Assembly (NCBI GenBank): GCA_934086355.1
Contig: CAKOID010000022.1
Span: 1-12,518 of the forward strand
Length of the DNA stretch: 12,518 bases
Reading direction: 5' to 3'
Source: an uncultured Bacilli bacterium
GTDB lineage: Bacteria > Bacillota_I > Bacilli_A > RF39 > UBA660
In this document: piece after piece, positions 1 to 7,993 of the stretch
Position numbering within the stretch: the stretch's first letter is position 1
Layout: each line of letters opens with the position of its first letter
Made by a program: the position numbers and the translations under genes
Notes under the pieces: model-generated
Databases searched by the model: none
What the model was told of the DNA's origin: nothing
What the model saw: only the letters and a program-made list of their open reading frames with translations

Positions 1-2
1 CT

Positions 3-1664
3 GGTTATGTTTTTGGTTTGTTAAGAGAGCATAGAGTTGGTAATAATTCAATGGATGATGACTTTGATTCAATATATGGAAGAATTAGTTCTGATGGTAC
101 TGAAATATTTAGAAAAGTATATAAAAGCCAGGGTATTGATGATTCAATTGCAATTGGTGCTCTTTCAAATGGTGGATATATAATTAAACAATATATATGT
201 AGATCATTTTTTCATGGTGAGTTTACAGATTTTAATATTGATGAAGGTTTAAATGAAGATTATATGTATGTTGTTTATGACAATAATAATAAAGAGGTTG
301 AATCTTTCTCTGATGAATCTAAATTAGATAATTATTCATTCATTAATATTTATGATAAATATCAATTAAAATATAGTATTCGTTGGGGAAAAGATGATAA
401 GAAAAATATTATATATTTAGGTACAAATGCTTTAAAAGAATCATTCTTTATGGAAAAAAATGTTTTAAAAGTTTATGATGCAGATACACATACTTTAAAA
501 AAAGAATTTGATGAACAAAAAGATTTATATCATAAACCAGCTTCTGATACTTTTTATAGTGGTACTAGTTTTTTATTATTAAATGATGGTGGTTTTATAT
601 TTGCTGGTACTATATTTGATAAAGATGGTAATAAGGTTGGAAAATATAAAGATAGTAAAGAATATCCTTTAAGTACTTATGGTTCATATTCAACAACTTT
701 TATGTCAAATGATGGTAATATATTATTTATTAAGAAAGATGGTTCTATTGGAATTATGAATCATGGTACTGCAGGTTCTTCTAATTTTTCTAGCGAAGAT
801 TTTGCAAAATTAATAATTGAGGGTAAAGAAGTTAATAATAATATTGGTATATTTTTGGAGAATGATAGAACATATATAGATCTAAATAATCTTTGTACAC
901 TTATGGGATGTACTTATAAAAGAAGTGAAAATAATAATAATATGTTGATAATTGATTTTGATGCATTTTTTAATAATTCTAATAAGATGATAGATGGCTC
1001 TATGTTATCAGATAGTCAAAATTATACTAAGATTTCTTATACTATTACTCATGAAATTGGGAGTAAAAAATACACTTCATATTTATCTTTACAACCAAAT
1101 AGAATATTTAGATTAATTAGTCCGACTTTTGATGAGAGTTCTGTTGATGTAACTAGTAAAGAAAAAAATGGACAAATTTATGTTCCTATAAGATTTGTTT
1201 CAGAGGCTTTAGGAAGAACTGTTAATTATAAACCATCATCTAATGGTGAAAAACCAGTAATTACTATATCTGCATATGGTGAAGATGAATTTTTTCAAAA
1301 TAATGGAGTTGCATTATCTTTTAAATCTTATAATATAGGTGAAGAACTAATTGAACTTGTGAATTCTAATAATGTTAGTTTGCAAGGAAAGAAATTATAT
1401 GGCTATGGAATAGATAAGAAAACTAATAGTATAATTAATAATAATAAGACTGTTTTTTATCCTTTAGAGATGTCAAGCGAGTCTGCTAATTTAGAATATA
1501 ATGGTGAAGACTCATCTCGTGAATTAGGTAATAACTGGAATGGCTATACTTTTAATGGTAATACAATTAGTAAAGATGATACTTCAGATTCTGATTCTCA
1601 TGCTTTTCTAGTCATATCAAACATAAAAGGATATCCGTTTATAAAAATTGTGAATTTAAATTAA
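3..1664 (+). CDS. Stalk-domain surface/secreted protein, 5'-truncated by window edge
   Basis: The reading frame is already open at the left edge (first full codon at base 3, reading GYVFGLLREH), so the true start lies upstream and about 553 C-terminal residues are visible. A TTG at 18 has no ribosome-binding site and is not a credible start. Near visible residues 270-420 there is a pattern typical of the copper amine oxidase N-terminal-like 'stalk' domain: a TYIDL strand, then IYVPIRFVSEALGRTVNY, then VITI. In this family the domain is common in extracellular Firmicutes proteins and does not imply amine oxidase activity. The upstream part has repeated short Gly/Asp-rich strands (for example LLNDGGFIFAG and SNDGNILFIKKDGSIGI) that could form a beta-propeller or WG-like repeats, but I cannot assign them. 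No membrane segment or sortase motif is visible at the C-terminus. The gene is followed by 129 bp without an obvious terminator. The stalk domain is fairly sure; the function is unknown. Confidence 0.75.
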   Translation, partial: GYVFGLLREHRVGNNSMDDDFDSIYGRISSDGTEIFRKVYKSQGIDDSIAIGALSNGGYIIKQYICRSFFHGEFTDFNIDEGLNEDYMYVVYDNNNKEVESFSDESKLDNYSFINIYDKYQLKYSIRWGKDDKKNIIYLGTNALKESFFMEKNVLKVYDADTHTLKKEFDEQKDLYHKPASDTFYSGTSFLLLNDGGFIFAGTIFDKDGNKVGKYKDSKEYPLSTYGSYSTTFMSNDGNILFIKKDGSIGIMNHGTAGSSNFSSEDFAKLIIEGKEVNNNIGIFLENDRTYIDLNNLCTLMGCTYKRSENNNNMLIIDFDAFFNNSNKMIDGSMLSDSQNYTKISYTITHEIGSKKYTSYLSLQPNRIFRLISPTFDESSVDVTSKEKNGQIYVPIRFVSEALGRTVNYKPSSNGEKPVITISAYGEDEFFQNNGVALSFKSYNIGEELIELVNSNNVSLQGKKLYGYGIDKKTNSIINNNKTVFYPLEMSSESANLEYNGEDSSRELGNNWNGYTFNGNTISKDDTSDSDSHAFLVISNIKGYPFIKIVNLN

Positions 1665-1730
1665 TTTATATTGATAAATTTCATAAATTATAAAAAAATT
1701 AAATAAATCTATTGCAAAGATATAAATAAT

Positions 1731-1758
1731 TTGATACTCTTTATATGTAGGGTATATC
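1731..1758 (+). promoter_or_regulatory. Possible promoter of the HU gene
   Basis: TTGATA (1731-1736) is followed after 16 bp by TATATC (1753-1758). This would start transcription about 30 bp before the HU ATG. The -10 is only moderately good, and the alternative pair TTGCAA (1712-1717) / TACTCT (1735-1740) is weaker, so the choice is tentative. Confidence 0.35.
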
Positions 1759-1762
1759 CCTA
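1748..1762. repeat. Short inverted repeat over the HU promoter
   Basis: The arms TAGGG and CCCTA flank a 5-bp TATAT centre. They surround the putative -10 hexamer, a position that would suit an operator or autoregulatory site. The arms hold most of the G and C of this intergenic region. No known operator consensus is recognised. Confidence 0.4.
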
Positions 1763-1793
1763 AAAGACATGAGAGAAATGGGAGGAAATAAAA

Positions 1794-2066
1794 ATGTCAA
1801 AAACAGAATTAATAGAATTTATTGCAGAAACTGCAGGATTAACAAAAGCTGATGCAACTCGTGCATTAGATGCTACATTAGCAGGAATTGAAAAAGGATT
1901 AAAAGAAAGTGGAAAAGTTTCATTCGTTGGATTTGGAACATTTAAAATCAGCGAAAGAGCTGCAAGAGATGGTGTTAACCCATTAACTGGTAAACCACTT
2001 CATATTGATGCTAAAAAAGTTGTATCATTCAAAGCTGGAAGCAAATTAAAAGATTCAGTTAATTAA
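1794..2066 (+). CDS. hup: HU family DNA-binding protein
   Basis: This 90-residue protein has the length and layout of bacterial HU: an N-terminal helical dimerisation part (MSKTELIEFIAETAGLTKAD) and the signature GFGTFKISERAARDGVNPLTGK near residues 46-67. That signature includes the DNA-binding beta-arm and the intercalating proline in NPLTGK. A conserved KAGSKLKDSVN tail follows. HU dimers bend and compact DNA with little sequence specificity. The ATG is preceded by GGGAGG (1780-1785) at 8 bp spacing, an excellent ribosome-binding site. The gene is monocistronic: an intrinsic terminator follows within 10 bp. Its codons (GCA, GCT, AAC, ATC) look more selected than those of its neighbours, as expected for an abundant protein. 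HU versus IHF subunit: the Firmicutes-like context favours HU. Confidence 0.97.
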   Translation: MSKTELIEFIAETAGLTKADATRALDATLAGIEKGLKESGKVSFVGFGTFKISERAARDGVNPLTGKPLHIDAKKVVSFKAGSKLKDSVN

Positions 2067-2073
2067 TTTTAAG

Positions 2074-2098
2074 AAGTGAAATTTTATTTCACTTTTTG
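2074..2098 (+). terminator. Intrinsic terminator after HU gene
   Basis: A perfect 8-bp stem, AAGTGAAA (2074-2081) with TTTCACTT (2087-2094), has a 5-nt loop and runs into a T-rich tail. It begins 7 bp after the HU stop codon. Confidence 0.85.
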
Positions 2099-2121
2099 TT
2101 TACATTTTTTTAAAATTATTA

Positions 2122-2150
2122 TTGATAAGTAAAAAAAAATATACTATAAT
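2122..2150 (+). promoter_or_regulatory. Sigma-A-type promoter of the Lys/Glu-rich membrane protein gene
   Basis: TTGATA (2122-2127), exactly 17 bp of A-rich spacer, then a perfect TATAAT (2145-2150). Transcription should start near 2157, which excludes the in-frame TTG at 2150 as the start codon and supports the ATG at 2180. Confidence 0.85.
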
Positions 2151-2179
2151 TGATATATACTAAAGAGGTGGCTAGAAAA

Positions 2180-3106
2180 ATGAATATAATGTTAAATTTT
2201 ATGGATAAAATTTATAGTGATAGTAAAATGTTGTCAATAGTATATATAGTTGGTGCTTGTTTATTATTTATTTTTATAATATTATTAATATTTAGTTTAA
2301 GAAAGACTGATAAAAAAGAACCTAAAATAATTGAAGAACCTAAAATTGATGACAAAGCAAATGAAATTAAGGAAGAACCAAAAAAAGAAGAAGTAATTTC
2401 AAATGAAATTAAAGAAGAAACTAATGATAAATTAGAAAATAAAGAAGAGATTAAAGATGATAAAAAGGAAACAAATTTAGAAGATCAAAATATTTTTGAG
2501 AAAACAACTATTATTCCTTTAGACCAAGTTAAAACTGAGGAATCTTTATCTAAAACCGAAAATATAGAAAGGGCTTTAGATAATGTAGAAAGTATTAAAG
2601 AAATTGTTCCAGAAGTAAAAGAAGAGAAAAAAGAAGTTAATATAAGTAGTGAAATTCCTAGTGTTGACGATTATGTAGATAACATAGTTAAAAAAACATA
2701 CGAAAAGAATGAACAATTTAGTTCTGTTTATGTAGATAATGAAAATACTAAAACTATGGATTTAAATCAAGTTATGAATGAAGTAAATGTAGATAATGAC
2801 GTTAAAAATACATTAACTGGTGGTACAAAAGAAGAAGTTAAGGAAGAACATAAAGAAGATGTTATTGATGTGGATGATATTCCTAGTTTAAAAGATGATG
2901 TAGAAGAAACTAAAGAAGAAGAAATTAATAAAACAACTAGTTTAGATGATTTAAAGAGTGCTTTGGAATCTAAACAAAAAGAGAATTTAAATAAACAAGA
3001 TGATTTAAAAAGTAAATTAGATAATTTAAAAAAAGAAAATGAATCTAAAGAAACTATGAAGGCTGAAGATTTATTAAATAAACTTAATAAAATGAAAGAA
3101 GAATAA
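2180..3106 (+). CDS. N-terminally membrane-anchored, Lys/Glu-rich protein of unknown function
   Basis: The start is set at ATG 2180 (308 aa), preceded by AAAGAGGTG (2162-2170). An in-frame TTG 30 bp upstream falls inside the -10 box and cannot be used. About residues 18-40 form one strong hydrophobic helix (LSIVYIVGACLLFIFIILLIFSL) followed at once by RKTDKKEPK, which predicts a cytoplasmic location for the rest. Residues about 45-250 are dominated by K, E, D and N with recurring KEE/EEPK stretches, probably largely disordered. The short motifs IPSVDDYV and IPSLKDDV recur. The last 57 residues have heptad-like spacing of L and look like a coiled coil. The shape resembles single-pass division or scaffold proteins such as ZipA or EzrA, but no conserved domain of those families is visible and I do not name it. 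It stands alone between a strong promoter and a strong terminator. Confidence 0.85.
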   Translation: MNIMLNFMDKIYSDSKMLSIVYIVGACLLFIFIILLIFSLRKTDKKEPKIIEEPKIDDKANEIKEEPKKEEVISNEIKEETNDKLENKEEIKDDKKETNLEDQNIFEKTTIIPLDQVKTEESLSKTENIERALDNVESIKEIVPEVKEEKKEVNISSEIPSVDDYVDNIVKKTYEKNEQFSSVYVDNENTKTMDLNQVMNEVNVDNDVKNTLTGGTKEEVKEEHKEDVIDVDDIPSLKDDVEETKEEEINKTTSLDDLKSALESKQKENLNKQDDLKSKLDNLKKENESKETMKAEDLLNKLNKMKEE

Positions 3107-3122
3107 TAAATTTTTTACATAG

Positions 3123-3154
3123 ATAATTTAAGAATTTTCTTAAATTATTTTTTT
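3123..3154 (+). terminator. Strong intrinsic terminator
   Basis: A perfect 10-bp stem, TAATTTAAGA (3124-3133) with TCTTAAATTA (3138-3147), has a 4-nt loop and is followed directly by seven T residues (3148-3154). It lies 17 bp after the stop codon of the Lys/Glu-rich protein gene. Confidence 0.9.
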
Positions 3155-3193
3155 ACTTATTATTTAATATTGATTAATTTTGGAGTGATGGTT

Positions 3194-3502
3194 ATGAAAA
3201 ATAAAAAAATAATTTATTTATGTAAAATTATAAATTTGTTATTTATTAATATTGCTTTGATATACATTATTAAAAACTGTAAATATAATTTAATGCATCC
3301 TGATGGAATGGCAATTAATTCTTTTTTTTCATTAGTGTATACATTAATTTTTGGAGTATTTTGCATTGTTTATGATGTTAAAACGATTAATTGTATAGAA
3401 AAAAAGGATATTAAACTTATGATATTAGATTTTATTATAATTTCATTTTATATAATGGTAATTATTACTGCTGTTATTACTTTAGTTGAACGTATATTTT
3501 AG
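3194..3502 (+). CDS. Small three-helix membrane protein, unknown function
   Basis: This 102-residue protein starts at ATG 3194, chosen because TGGAGTG (3181-3187) sits about 6 bp upstream. Alternative in-frame starts at 3188 (ATG) or 3170 (TTG) are too close to, or upstream of, that site. Three hydrophobic segments are visible: about residues 7-27, 44-63 (FFSLVYTLIFGVFCIVYDV) and 74-98. Short charged turns separate them (KNCKYNLMHPDG and NCIEKKDIK). By the positive-inside tendency the N-terminus (MKNKK) is probably cytoplasmic. No family is recognised. It lies between a terminator and the promoter of the rlmN operon, so it is probably a separate transcription unit, although I could not identify a convincing promoter for it. 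Confidence 0.75.
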   Translation: MKNKKIIYLCKIINLLFINIALIYIIKNCKYNLMHPDGMAINSFFSLVYTLIFGVFCIVYDVKTINCIEKKDIKLMILDFIIISFYIMVIITAVITLVERIF

Positions 3503-3546
3503 TAAAATATTATCTTATTTTACATGTATTATTAATTATGTTAAAC

Positions 3547-3584
3547 GAAACTTAAAATGTACAAATTCATTTTATGTTTCTTAT
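3547..3584 (+). terminator. Possible weak terminator hairpin
   Basis: GAAACTTAAAATG (3547-3559) pairs with CATTTTATGTTTC (3568-3580) with a single mismatch and an 8-nt loop. The tail TTATTAATTATT is T-rich but interrupted, so termination efficiency is doubtful. A smaller A/T hairpin (3502-3509 with 3516-3523) precedes it. Confidence 0.45.
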
Positions 3585-3590
3585 TAATTA

Positions 3591-3619
3591 TTGTAAATTT
3601 GATGTATTCGTTTTATAAT
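3591..3619 (+). promoter_or_regulatory. Promoter of the rlmN-stp-kinase-rsgA-rpe operon
   Basis: TTGTAA (3591-3596), 17 bp spacer, perfect TATAAT (3614-3619). The expected transcription start near 3626 leaves only about 9 nt before the ATG of rlmN at 3635, an unusually short leader. Confidence 0.7.
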
Positions 3620-3634
3620 TAATATGGTGGAAAT

Positions 3635-4660
3635 ATGAAAAATATTTATAATTATACATTAGAAGATTTAGAAAATTATTTTTTAAATATTAATGAGAAA
3701 AAATTTAAAGCAAAACAAATATATGATTGGTTATATGTTAAAAAAGTTAATACGTTTGATGAAATGACTAATATAAAGAAAGAATTAATTAGTAAACTTA
3801 GTATTGATTTTAATATGGAATTTATTACTATTAAGAAAGTACAAAGAAGTGAAACTACTAATAAATATTTATTTGAATTATTAGATGGAAACTATATTGA
3901 AGCAGTTTTAATGAAACATGATTATGGGGATAGTATATGTGTTTCTAGTCAAGTTGGTTGTAATATGGGATGTAAGTTTTGTGAGAGTGGTAGACTTAAA
4001 AAAGTACGTAATTTAGAAACTCATGAAATAGTTGAACAAATATTGTTAGTTGAAAAAGATATAGGTAAAAGGATAGATTCTGTTGTAGTTATGGGAATAG
4101 GTGAACCATTTGATAACTATGATAATATTATGAAATTTGTATATATTATTAATAGTCCATTTGGTATAAATATAGGTGCTAGACATATTACTATTTCTAC
4201 TAGTGGTTTAGTTAATAAGATTGAAGAATTTAGTAATTGTCCTTTACAAGTTAATTTAGCAGTTAGTTTACATGCTCCTAATGATGAGATTAGAAATAGT
4301 ATTATGCCTGTAAACAAAGCGTATAGTATAGATACATTAATTAGTAGTTTAAAGAAATATATTGCAAAAACTAATAGACGAGTTACTATAGAATATGTTA
4401 TGCTTAATAGTGTAAATGATAGTATAGAGTGTGCTAAAGAGTTAGCTAATCTATTACATGGTATGAATGTATATGTTAATTTAATACCTTATAATGAAAC
4501 TAGTCATATAGAATTTAAGAAGAGTAGTAAAGATACTATTTTAAAATTCTATGATACGTTAAAAAAACATGGTATAAATGTAACTATTAGACGAGAGTTC
4601 GGTGCTGGAATAGATGCAGCATGTGGACAACTTCGTGCTAAAGAGGGTGATAAAAATTGA
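3635..4660 (+). CDS. rlmN: Dual-specificity rRNA/tRNA adenine-C2 methyltransferase RlmN
   Basis: This is a 341-aa radical-SAM enzyme; the family methylates C2 of A2503 in 23S rRNA and of A37 in some tRNAs. The iron-sulfur motif CxxxCxxC is present at C109-C113-C116 (VGCNMGCKFC), and the C-terminal catalytic cysteine lies in GAGIDAACGQL (about C330). The N-terminal accessory domain (KAKQIYDWLYVKKVNTFDEMTN) and the IEAVLM strand are family-typical, as are VVMGIGEP, HITISTSGL and VNLAVSLHAPND. Length matches the family. The start ATG has GGTGG four bases upstream. The TGA stop overlaps the TTG start of the following phosphatase gene. Cfr, the related resistance enzyme that modifies C8, cannot be formally excluded by eye, but the position next to stp and prkC is the conserved Firmicutes rlmN position. 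Confidence 0.96.
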   Translation: MKNIYNYTLEDLENYFLNINEKKFKAKQIYDWLYVKKVNTFDEMTNIKKELISKLSIDFNMEFITIKKVQRSETTNKYLFELLDGNYIEAVLMKHDYGDSICVSSQVGCNMGCKFCESGRLKKVRNLETHEIVEQILLVEKDIGKRIDSVVVMGIGEPFDNYDNIMKFVYIINSPFGINIGARHITISTSGLVNKIEEFSNCPLQVNLAVSLHAPNDEIRNSIMPVNKAYSIDTLISSLKKYIAKTNRRVTIEYVMLNSVNDSIECAKELANLLHGMNVYVNLIPYNETSHIEFKKSSKDTILKFYDTLKKHGINVTIRREFGAGIDAACGQLRAKEGDKN

Positions 4661-5394
4661 AATCATTTTACTTAACAGATTCTGGAAGAGTTAGAAGTCA
4701 TAATGAAGATTCAGTAACAATTGTTAAAAATCTTAGTGGAGAACACTTGATGATAGTTGCTGATGGAATGGGTGGACATAGAGCAGGAGAGATTGCAAGC
4801 TCTATGGTTGTAACTCATTTAGGAAGCAGATTTTCTAATTTATCAACTATTGGAACTAAATTTGATGCAGTTAATTGGTTAAATGAAAATATTAATACAA
4901 TTAATACTAATATATTAAAATATACTGAAGAAAATCCTGAATCTACTGGAATGGGTACAACAGTTGTACTAGCAGTTGTTACAAAAGACTTTTTGATTTT
5001 TGGTAATATAGGTGATTCTAGTGGATTTGTATTTAAAAATAAAAAATTACATAAAATAACAAAAGATCATACATTAGTTAATTTATTAGTTGAAACTGGA
5101 GAAATTGCTCCAGAAGAAGCATTAAATCATCCAAAGAAAAATGTATTAATGAAAGCATTAGGGACTGAAACTAAGCAAGTGTTAGATACATTTGATGTTG
5201 ATACTAATGTAGATGCAATAATGCTATGTAGTGATGGATTAACTAATATGTTGACTGTTGAACAAATAGAAAAAGTACTTAATGATGATGAACTTAGAAT
5301 AGAAGATAAATTAATAAAAATAATTAAGAAGTGTAATGCTAGAGGTGGTACTGATAATATATCAATAGCATATCTAGTGAAGGATGGTGAATAG
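4657..5394 (+). CDS. stp: PP2C-family Ser/Thr protein phosphatase (Stp/PrpC type)
   Basis: This 245-aa cytosolic PPM/PP2C phosphatase uses two or three Mn/Mg ions held by aspartates. The family motifs appear in order: N-terminal TDSGRVRSHNED (residues 7-18), VADGMGGH (34-41, metal ligand D36), TGMGTT (97-102), GNIGDSS (116-122), CSDGLTNML (191-199) and GGTDNIS (230-236, metal ligand D233). It starts at TTG 4657, overlapping the rlmN stop by two bases. GAGGGTGA (4643-4650) lies 6 bp upstream, and the following KSFYLTDSG is the usual N-terminus of the family. Stp/PrpC removes phosphate from targets of the adjacent PASTA kinase. The next gene starts 3 bp after the stop, so the pair is surely co-expressed. 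GDSS replaces the more usual GDSR, a small deviation near the active site. Confidence 0.96.
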   Translation: MKSFYLTDSGRVRSHNEDSVTIVKNLSGEHLMIVADGMGGHRAGEIASSMVVTHLGSRFSNLSTIGTKFDAVNWLNENINTINTNILKYTEENPESTGMGTTVVLAVVTKDFLIFGNIGDSSGFVFKNKKLHKITKDHTLVNLLVETGEIAPEEALNHPKKNVLMKALGTETKQVLDTFDVDTNVDAIMLCSDGLTNMLTVEQIEKVLNDDELRIEDKLIKIIKKCNARGGTDNISIAYLVKDGE

Positions 5395-5397
5395 TTT

Positions 5398-7131
5398 ATG
5401 ATTATGAAGGGGCAAAAGATTAATGATCGTTATCAGATTATAAAAACTATTGGTGAAGGTGGTATGGCAAATGTATATCTAGCATATGATACTATACTAG
5501 ATAGAAATGTTGCAGTTAAAGTATTAAGAGGAGATTTAGCAACTGATGAAAAATTTGTTAGACGTTTTCAAAGAGAAGCTTTAAGTGCAAGTAGTTTAAG
5601 TCATCCTAATATTGTTGAAGTATATGATGTTGGTGAAGATAATGGTTTATATTATATAGTAATGGAATATATAGAAGGTAAACATTTAAAACAACTATTA
5701 AAAAAACGTGGTAGTTTAACTGTTAGAGAAGTAGTAGATATAATGATGCAAGTTACTGATGGTATGTCTGCTGCTCATGATTCTTATATAATACATAGAG
5801 ATATAAAACCACAAAATATTATGATACTTGAAAATGGTTTAATTAAAATAACTGATTTTGGTATTGCAATGGCACTTAATGCAACACAACTTACTCAAAC
5901 TAATTCAGTTATGGGTAGTGTACATTATTTACCTCCTGAACAGGCTTGTGGTAAGACGGCTACAATACAAAGTGATGTTTATTCAATGGGAATATTGATG
6001 TTTGAACTTTTAACTGGTAGTGTTCCATTTAAAGGAGATAATGCGGTTGAAATTGCTTTGAAACATATTAAAGAAAGTATTCCTTATGTTAAAGATATAA
6101 ATGACAGTATACCGACCAGTGTTGCTAACATAGTTAAGCGAGCAACTGCTAAAAATTTAAAAAATAGATATCAAGATGCTAGAGAAATGCATGAAGATTT
6201 AAAAACTTGTTTAGATGAGGCTAGACTTGATGAAGAAGTATATGAATTTCCTTATCCAGAAATAGAAGAAGATAAAAAACAAAAGAAAGCAGTTAATGAA
6301 CTTGAAAATACTAAAGTAGAAGAACCTAAAAAGGAAGAAGTTAAAGTAGAAAAAATCACTGTAGGTGATGATAAAACTGAAAAGAAGAAAGAAAATAAGC
6401 TGCTAATGATACTTGCGATAGTGTTTACTGGATTGATTGTAATTGTTACTGCATTAGTTTTCTTACTTCCAAAATTAACTGAAGCAAAAGATGTTAAAAT
6501 TCCTGACGTTTCTAATTTATCTGTTGAAGAGGCAGAAAGTGAATTAGAGAATAAAGGATTTAAAGTTGCAGCAGAAACTAAAGATGCAACAAGTGACAGT
6601 GTTGAAGTTGGTAATGTAGTTAAGACAAGTCCTGCAAGTGGTAGAACTGTAAAAGAAGGTTCAACAATTACGTTATATATATCTGTTGGTGAAGGTGGAT
6701 ATACATTAGAAGACTTTAAAGGTAAAAATTATTTAGAAGTAAAAGGATATTTAGAAAATACTTATAAATTATATGTTGAAGTAAAAGAAGATGAACTAGA
6801 AGATATTAATCAATATGAAAAAGGTACTATTATAAAAACTGAACCAGAAGCTGGTACTCTTTTAAAAGAGGGAGATACAGTTAAATTACATATACCTGAT
6901 TCTAGTGTTACATATCCTGATTTTACAAGTGGAGAATATAGTTTAAAAGATATAGAAGCTTTTGCTAGTAAATATAATATTAATTTATCAGTAGAATATA
7001 CAGAAACTAATGAATATGAAGTTGGTAAAATATACAAACAAAGTAGAGATCCAGGAAGTATAGTTACTGAAAATTCTGAATTAAAAATATATATTGCTAG
7101 TGAAGTAACTAATGAAGAAATTACAGATTAG
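5398..7131 (+). CDS. prkC: PASTA-domain Ser/Thr protein kinase (PrkC/StkP type)
   Basis: This 577-aa membrane kinase has a Hanks-type catalytic domain at residues about 12-272: the glycine loop GEGGMANVY (19-27), lysine VAVK (K41), helix-C Glu60, catalytic HRDIKPQN (133-140), DFG (153-155) and PPEQ of the activation segment (179-182). A Lys/Glu-rich juxtamembrane stretch (about 280-333) precedes one transmembrane helix (about 334-358). Three extracellular PASTA repeats follow: about 365-430, 434-500 and 503-567. The first two have the typical 'P...G..V..GS.I.L.IS' ending; the third is more divergent (DPGSIVTENSELKIYI). PASTA domains bind peptidoglycan fragments or lipid II, coupling cell-wall state to phosphorylation of division, wall and translation proteins. 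ATG 5398 is used, with GGTGA 7 bp upstream. Essential residues are intact, so the kinase should be active. Confidence 0.97.
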   Translation: MIMKGQKINDRYQIIKTIGEGGMANVYLAYDTILDRNVAVKVLRGDLATDEKFVRRFQREALSASSLSHPNIVEVYDVGEDNGLYYIVMEYIEGKHLKQLLKKRGSLTVREVVDIMMQVTDGMSAAHDSYIIHRDIKPQNIMILENGLIKITDFGIAMALNATQLTQTNSVMGSVHYLPPEQACGKTATIQSDVYSMGILMFELLTGSVPFKGDNAVEIALKHIKESIPYVKDINDSIPTSVANIVKRATAKNLKNRYQDAREMHEDLKTCLDEARLDEEVYEFPYPEIEEDKKQKKAVNELENTKVEEPKKEEVKVEKITVGDDKTEKKKENKLLMILAIVFTGLIVIVTALVFLLPKLTEAKDVKIPDVSNLSVEEAESELENKGFKVAAETKDATSDSVEVGNVVKTSPASGRTVKEGSTITLYISVGEGGYTLEDFKGKNYLEVKGYLENTYKLYVEVKEDELEDINQYEKGTIIKTEPEAGTLLKEGDTVKLHIPDSSVTYPDFTSGEYSLKDIEAFASKYNINLSVEYTETNEYEVGKIYKQSRDPGSIVTENSELKIYIASEVTNEEITD

Positions 7132-7138
7132 AGGGTTT

Positions 7139-7993
7139 ATGGAAGGTAAAATAGTAAAAATAATTAGTAATTTATACACAGTAGAAGCAAATAATAAATT
7201 ATATGAGTGTAGAGCAAGGGGTAAGATTAGATATGATAAACTTACTCCTTTAGTCGGTGATAAAGTAAATTTTGATGAAAAAGAAAACTATATATTAGAA
7301 ATACTACCTAGAAAAAATAACTTAGATAGACCGAGTATTTCTAATATAGATAGTGCTTTAATAATAACTAGTGTTAAAAAACCAGATTTATCACTAAACT
7401 TATTAGATAAACAAATTACATTGTGTATGATAAATAATATAGAACCAATTATAGTATTTACTAAATTAGATTTATTAAAAAAGAGTGAATTAAAATATAT
7501 AAAATTTATTATGAAATACTATTCTAGTATTGGTATTAAAGTTTGTACTAATAATAATTTATTTAAATTAAAAAGATATATAAAAAATAAAACATTGGTT
7601 CTAACTGGACAAACTGGTGCTGGTAAAAGTAGTTTACTTAATAAATTGGATAAAAAATTAAATCTTGCTACTAATGAAATAAGTGAAGCATTAGGACGTG
7701 GTAAACATACTACTAGACATGTAGAATTATTTAAATATAAAACGTCTTTTATAGCAGATACTCCTGGATTTAGTTCCTTGGATTTAAATGATGTTAGCTT
7801 AGATGATATAAAAAATTCATTTATAGAATTTAGTAAAGTAGAATGTCCATATAAAGATTGTACACATACAAAAGAAAAAGAGTGTAAGATAAAAGAATTA
7901 GTTAATAATAAAAAAATATTAAAAAGTAGATATGAGAATTATTTAGGGTTGGTGAATATGTATGGAAATAGCCGTGTCTTTTCTAAAAAGTAA
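7139..7993 (+). CDS. rsgA: Ribosome small-subunit-dependent GTPase A (RsgA)
   Basis: A circularly permuted GTPase that helps mature the 30S subunit. I place the start at ATG 7139 (284 aa). Family members begin M.GKI.KI...YTV, as here (MEGKIVKIISNLYTVEANNKLYECRARGKIR), and AGAGGG lies just upstream of this ATG. An ATG 27 bp earlier, inside the kinase gene, has no ribosome-binding site. The N-terminal OB domain is followed by the permuted G motifs: FTKLD (G4), then GQTGAGKSS (G1, about residues 157-165), TTRHVELF (switch region) and DTPGFSS (G3). A C-terminal zinc-binding set follows: C236, C241, H243 and C249 (CPYKDCTHTKEKEC). The kinase stop is 7 bp before the start. The 3' end overlaps rpe by 32 bp, so translation of the two is probably coupled. 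Confidence 0.95.
   Translation: MEGKIVKIISNLYTVEANNKLYECRARGKIRYDKLTPLVGDKVNFDEKENYILEILPRKNNLDRPSISNIDSALIITSVKKPDLSLNLLDKQITLCMINNIEPIIVFTKLDLLKKSELKYIKFIMKYYSSIGIKVCTNNNLFKLKRYIKNKTLVLTGQTGAGKSSLLNKLDKKLNLATNEISEALGRGKHTTRHVELFKYKTSFIADTPGFSSLDLNDVSLDDIKNSFIEFSKVECPYKDCTHTKEKECKIKELVNNKKILKSRYENYLGLVNMYGNSRVFSKK

Noticed and set aside
1662..1690. A/T hairpin after the first gene (TAATTTAT with ATAAATTA)
   Set aside because: No G-C pair and no T-run on the + strand, so it is not a convincing terminator.
4117..4317. Open reading frame on the minus strand inside rlmN
   Set aside because: It lies wholly inside a well-supported gene on the + strand, has no ribosome-binding site and its product matches no family.
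6810..7037. Open reading frame on the minus strand inside the kinase gene
   Set aside because: It mirrors the PASTA-coding region, whose family identity is clear on the + strand; no start signals.
7112..7138. Upstream ATG for RsgA at 7112
   Set aside because: It overlaps the kinase C-terminus without a ribosome-binding site, and the family N-terminus begins at the ATG at 7139.
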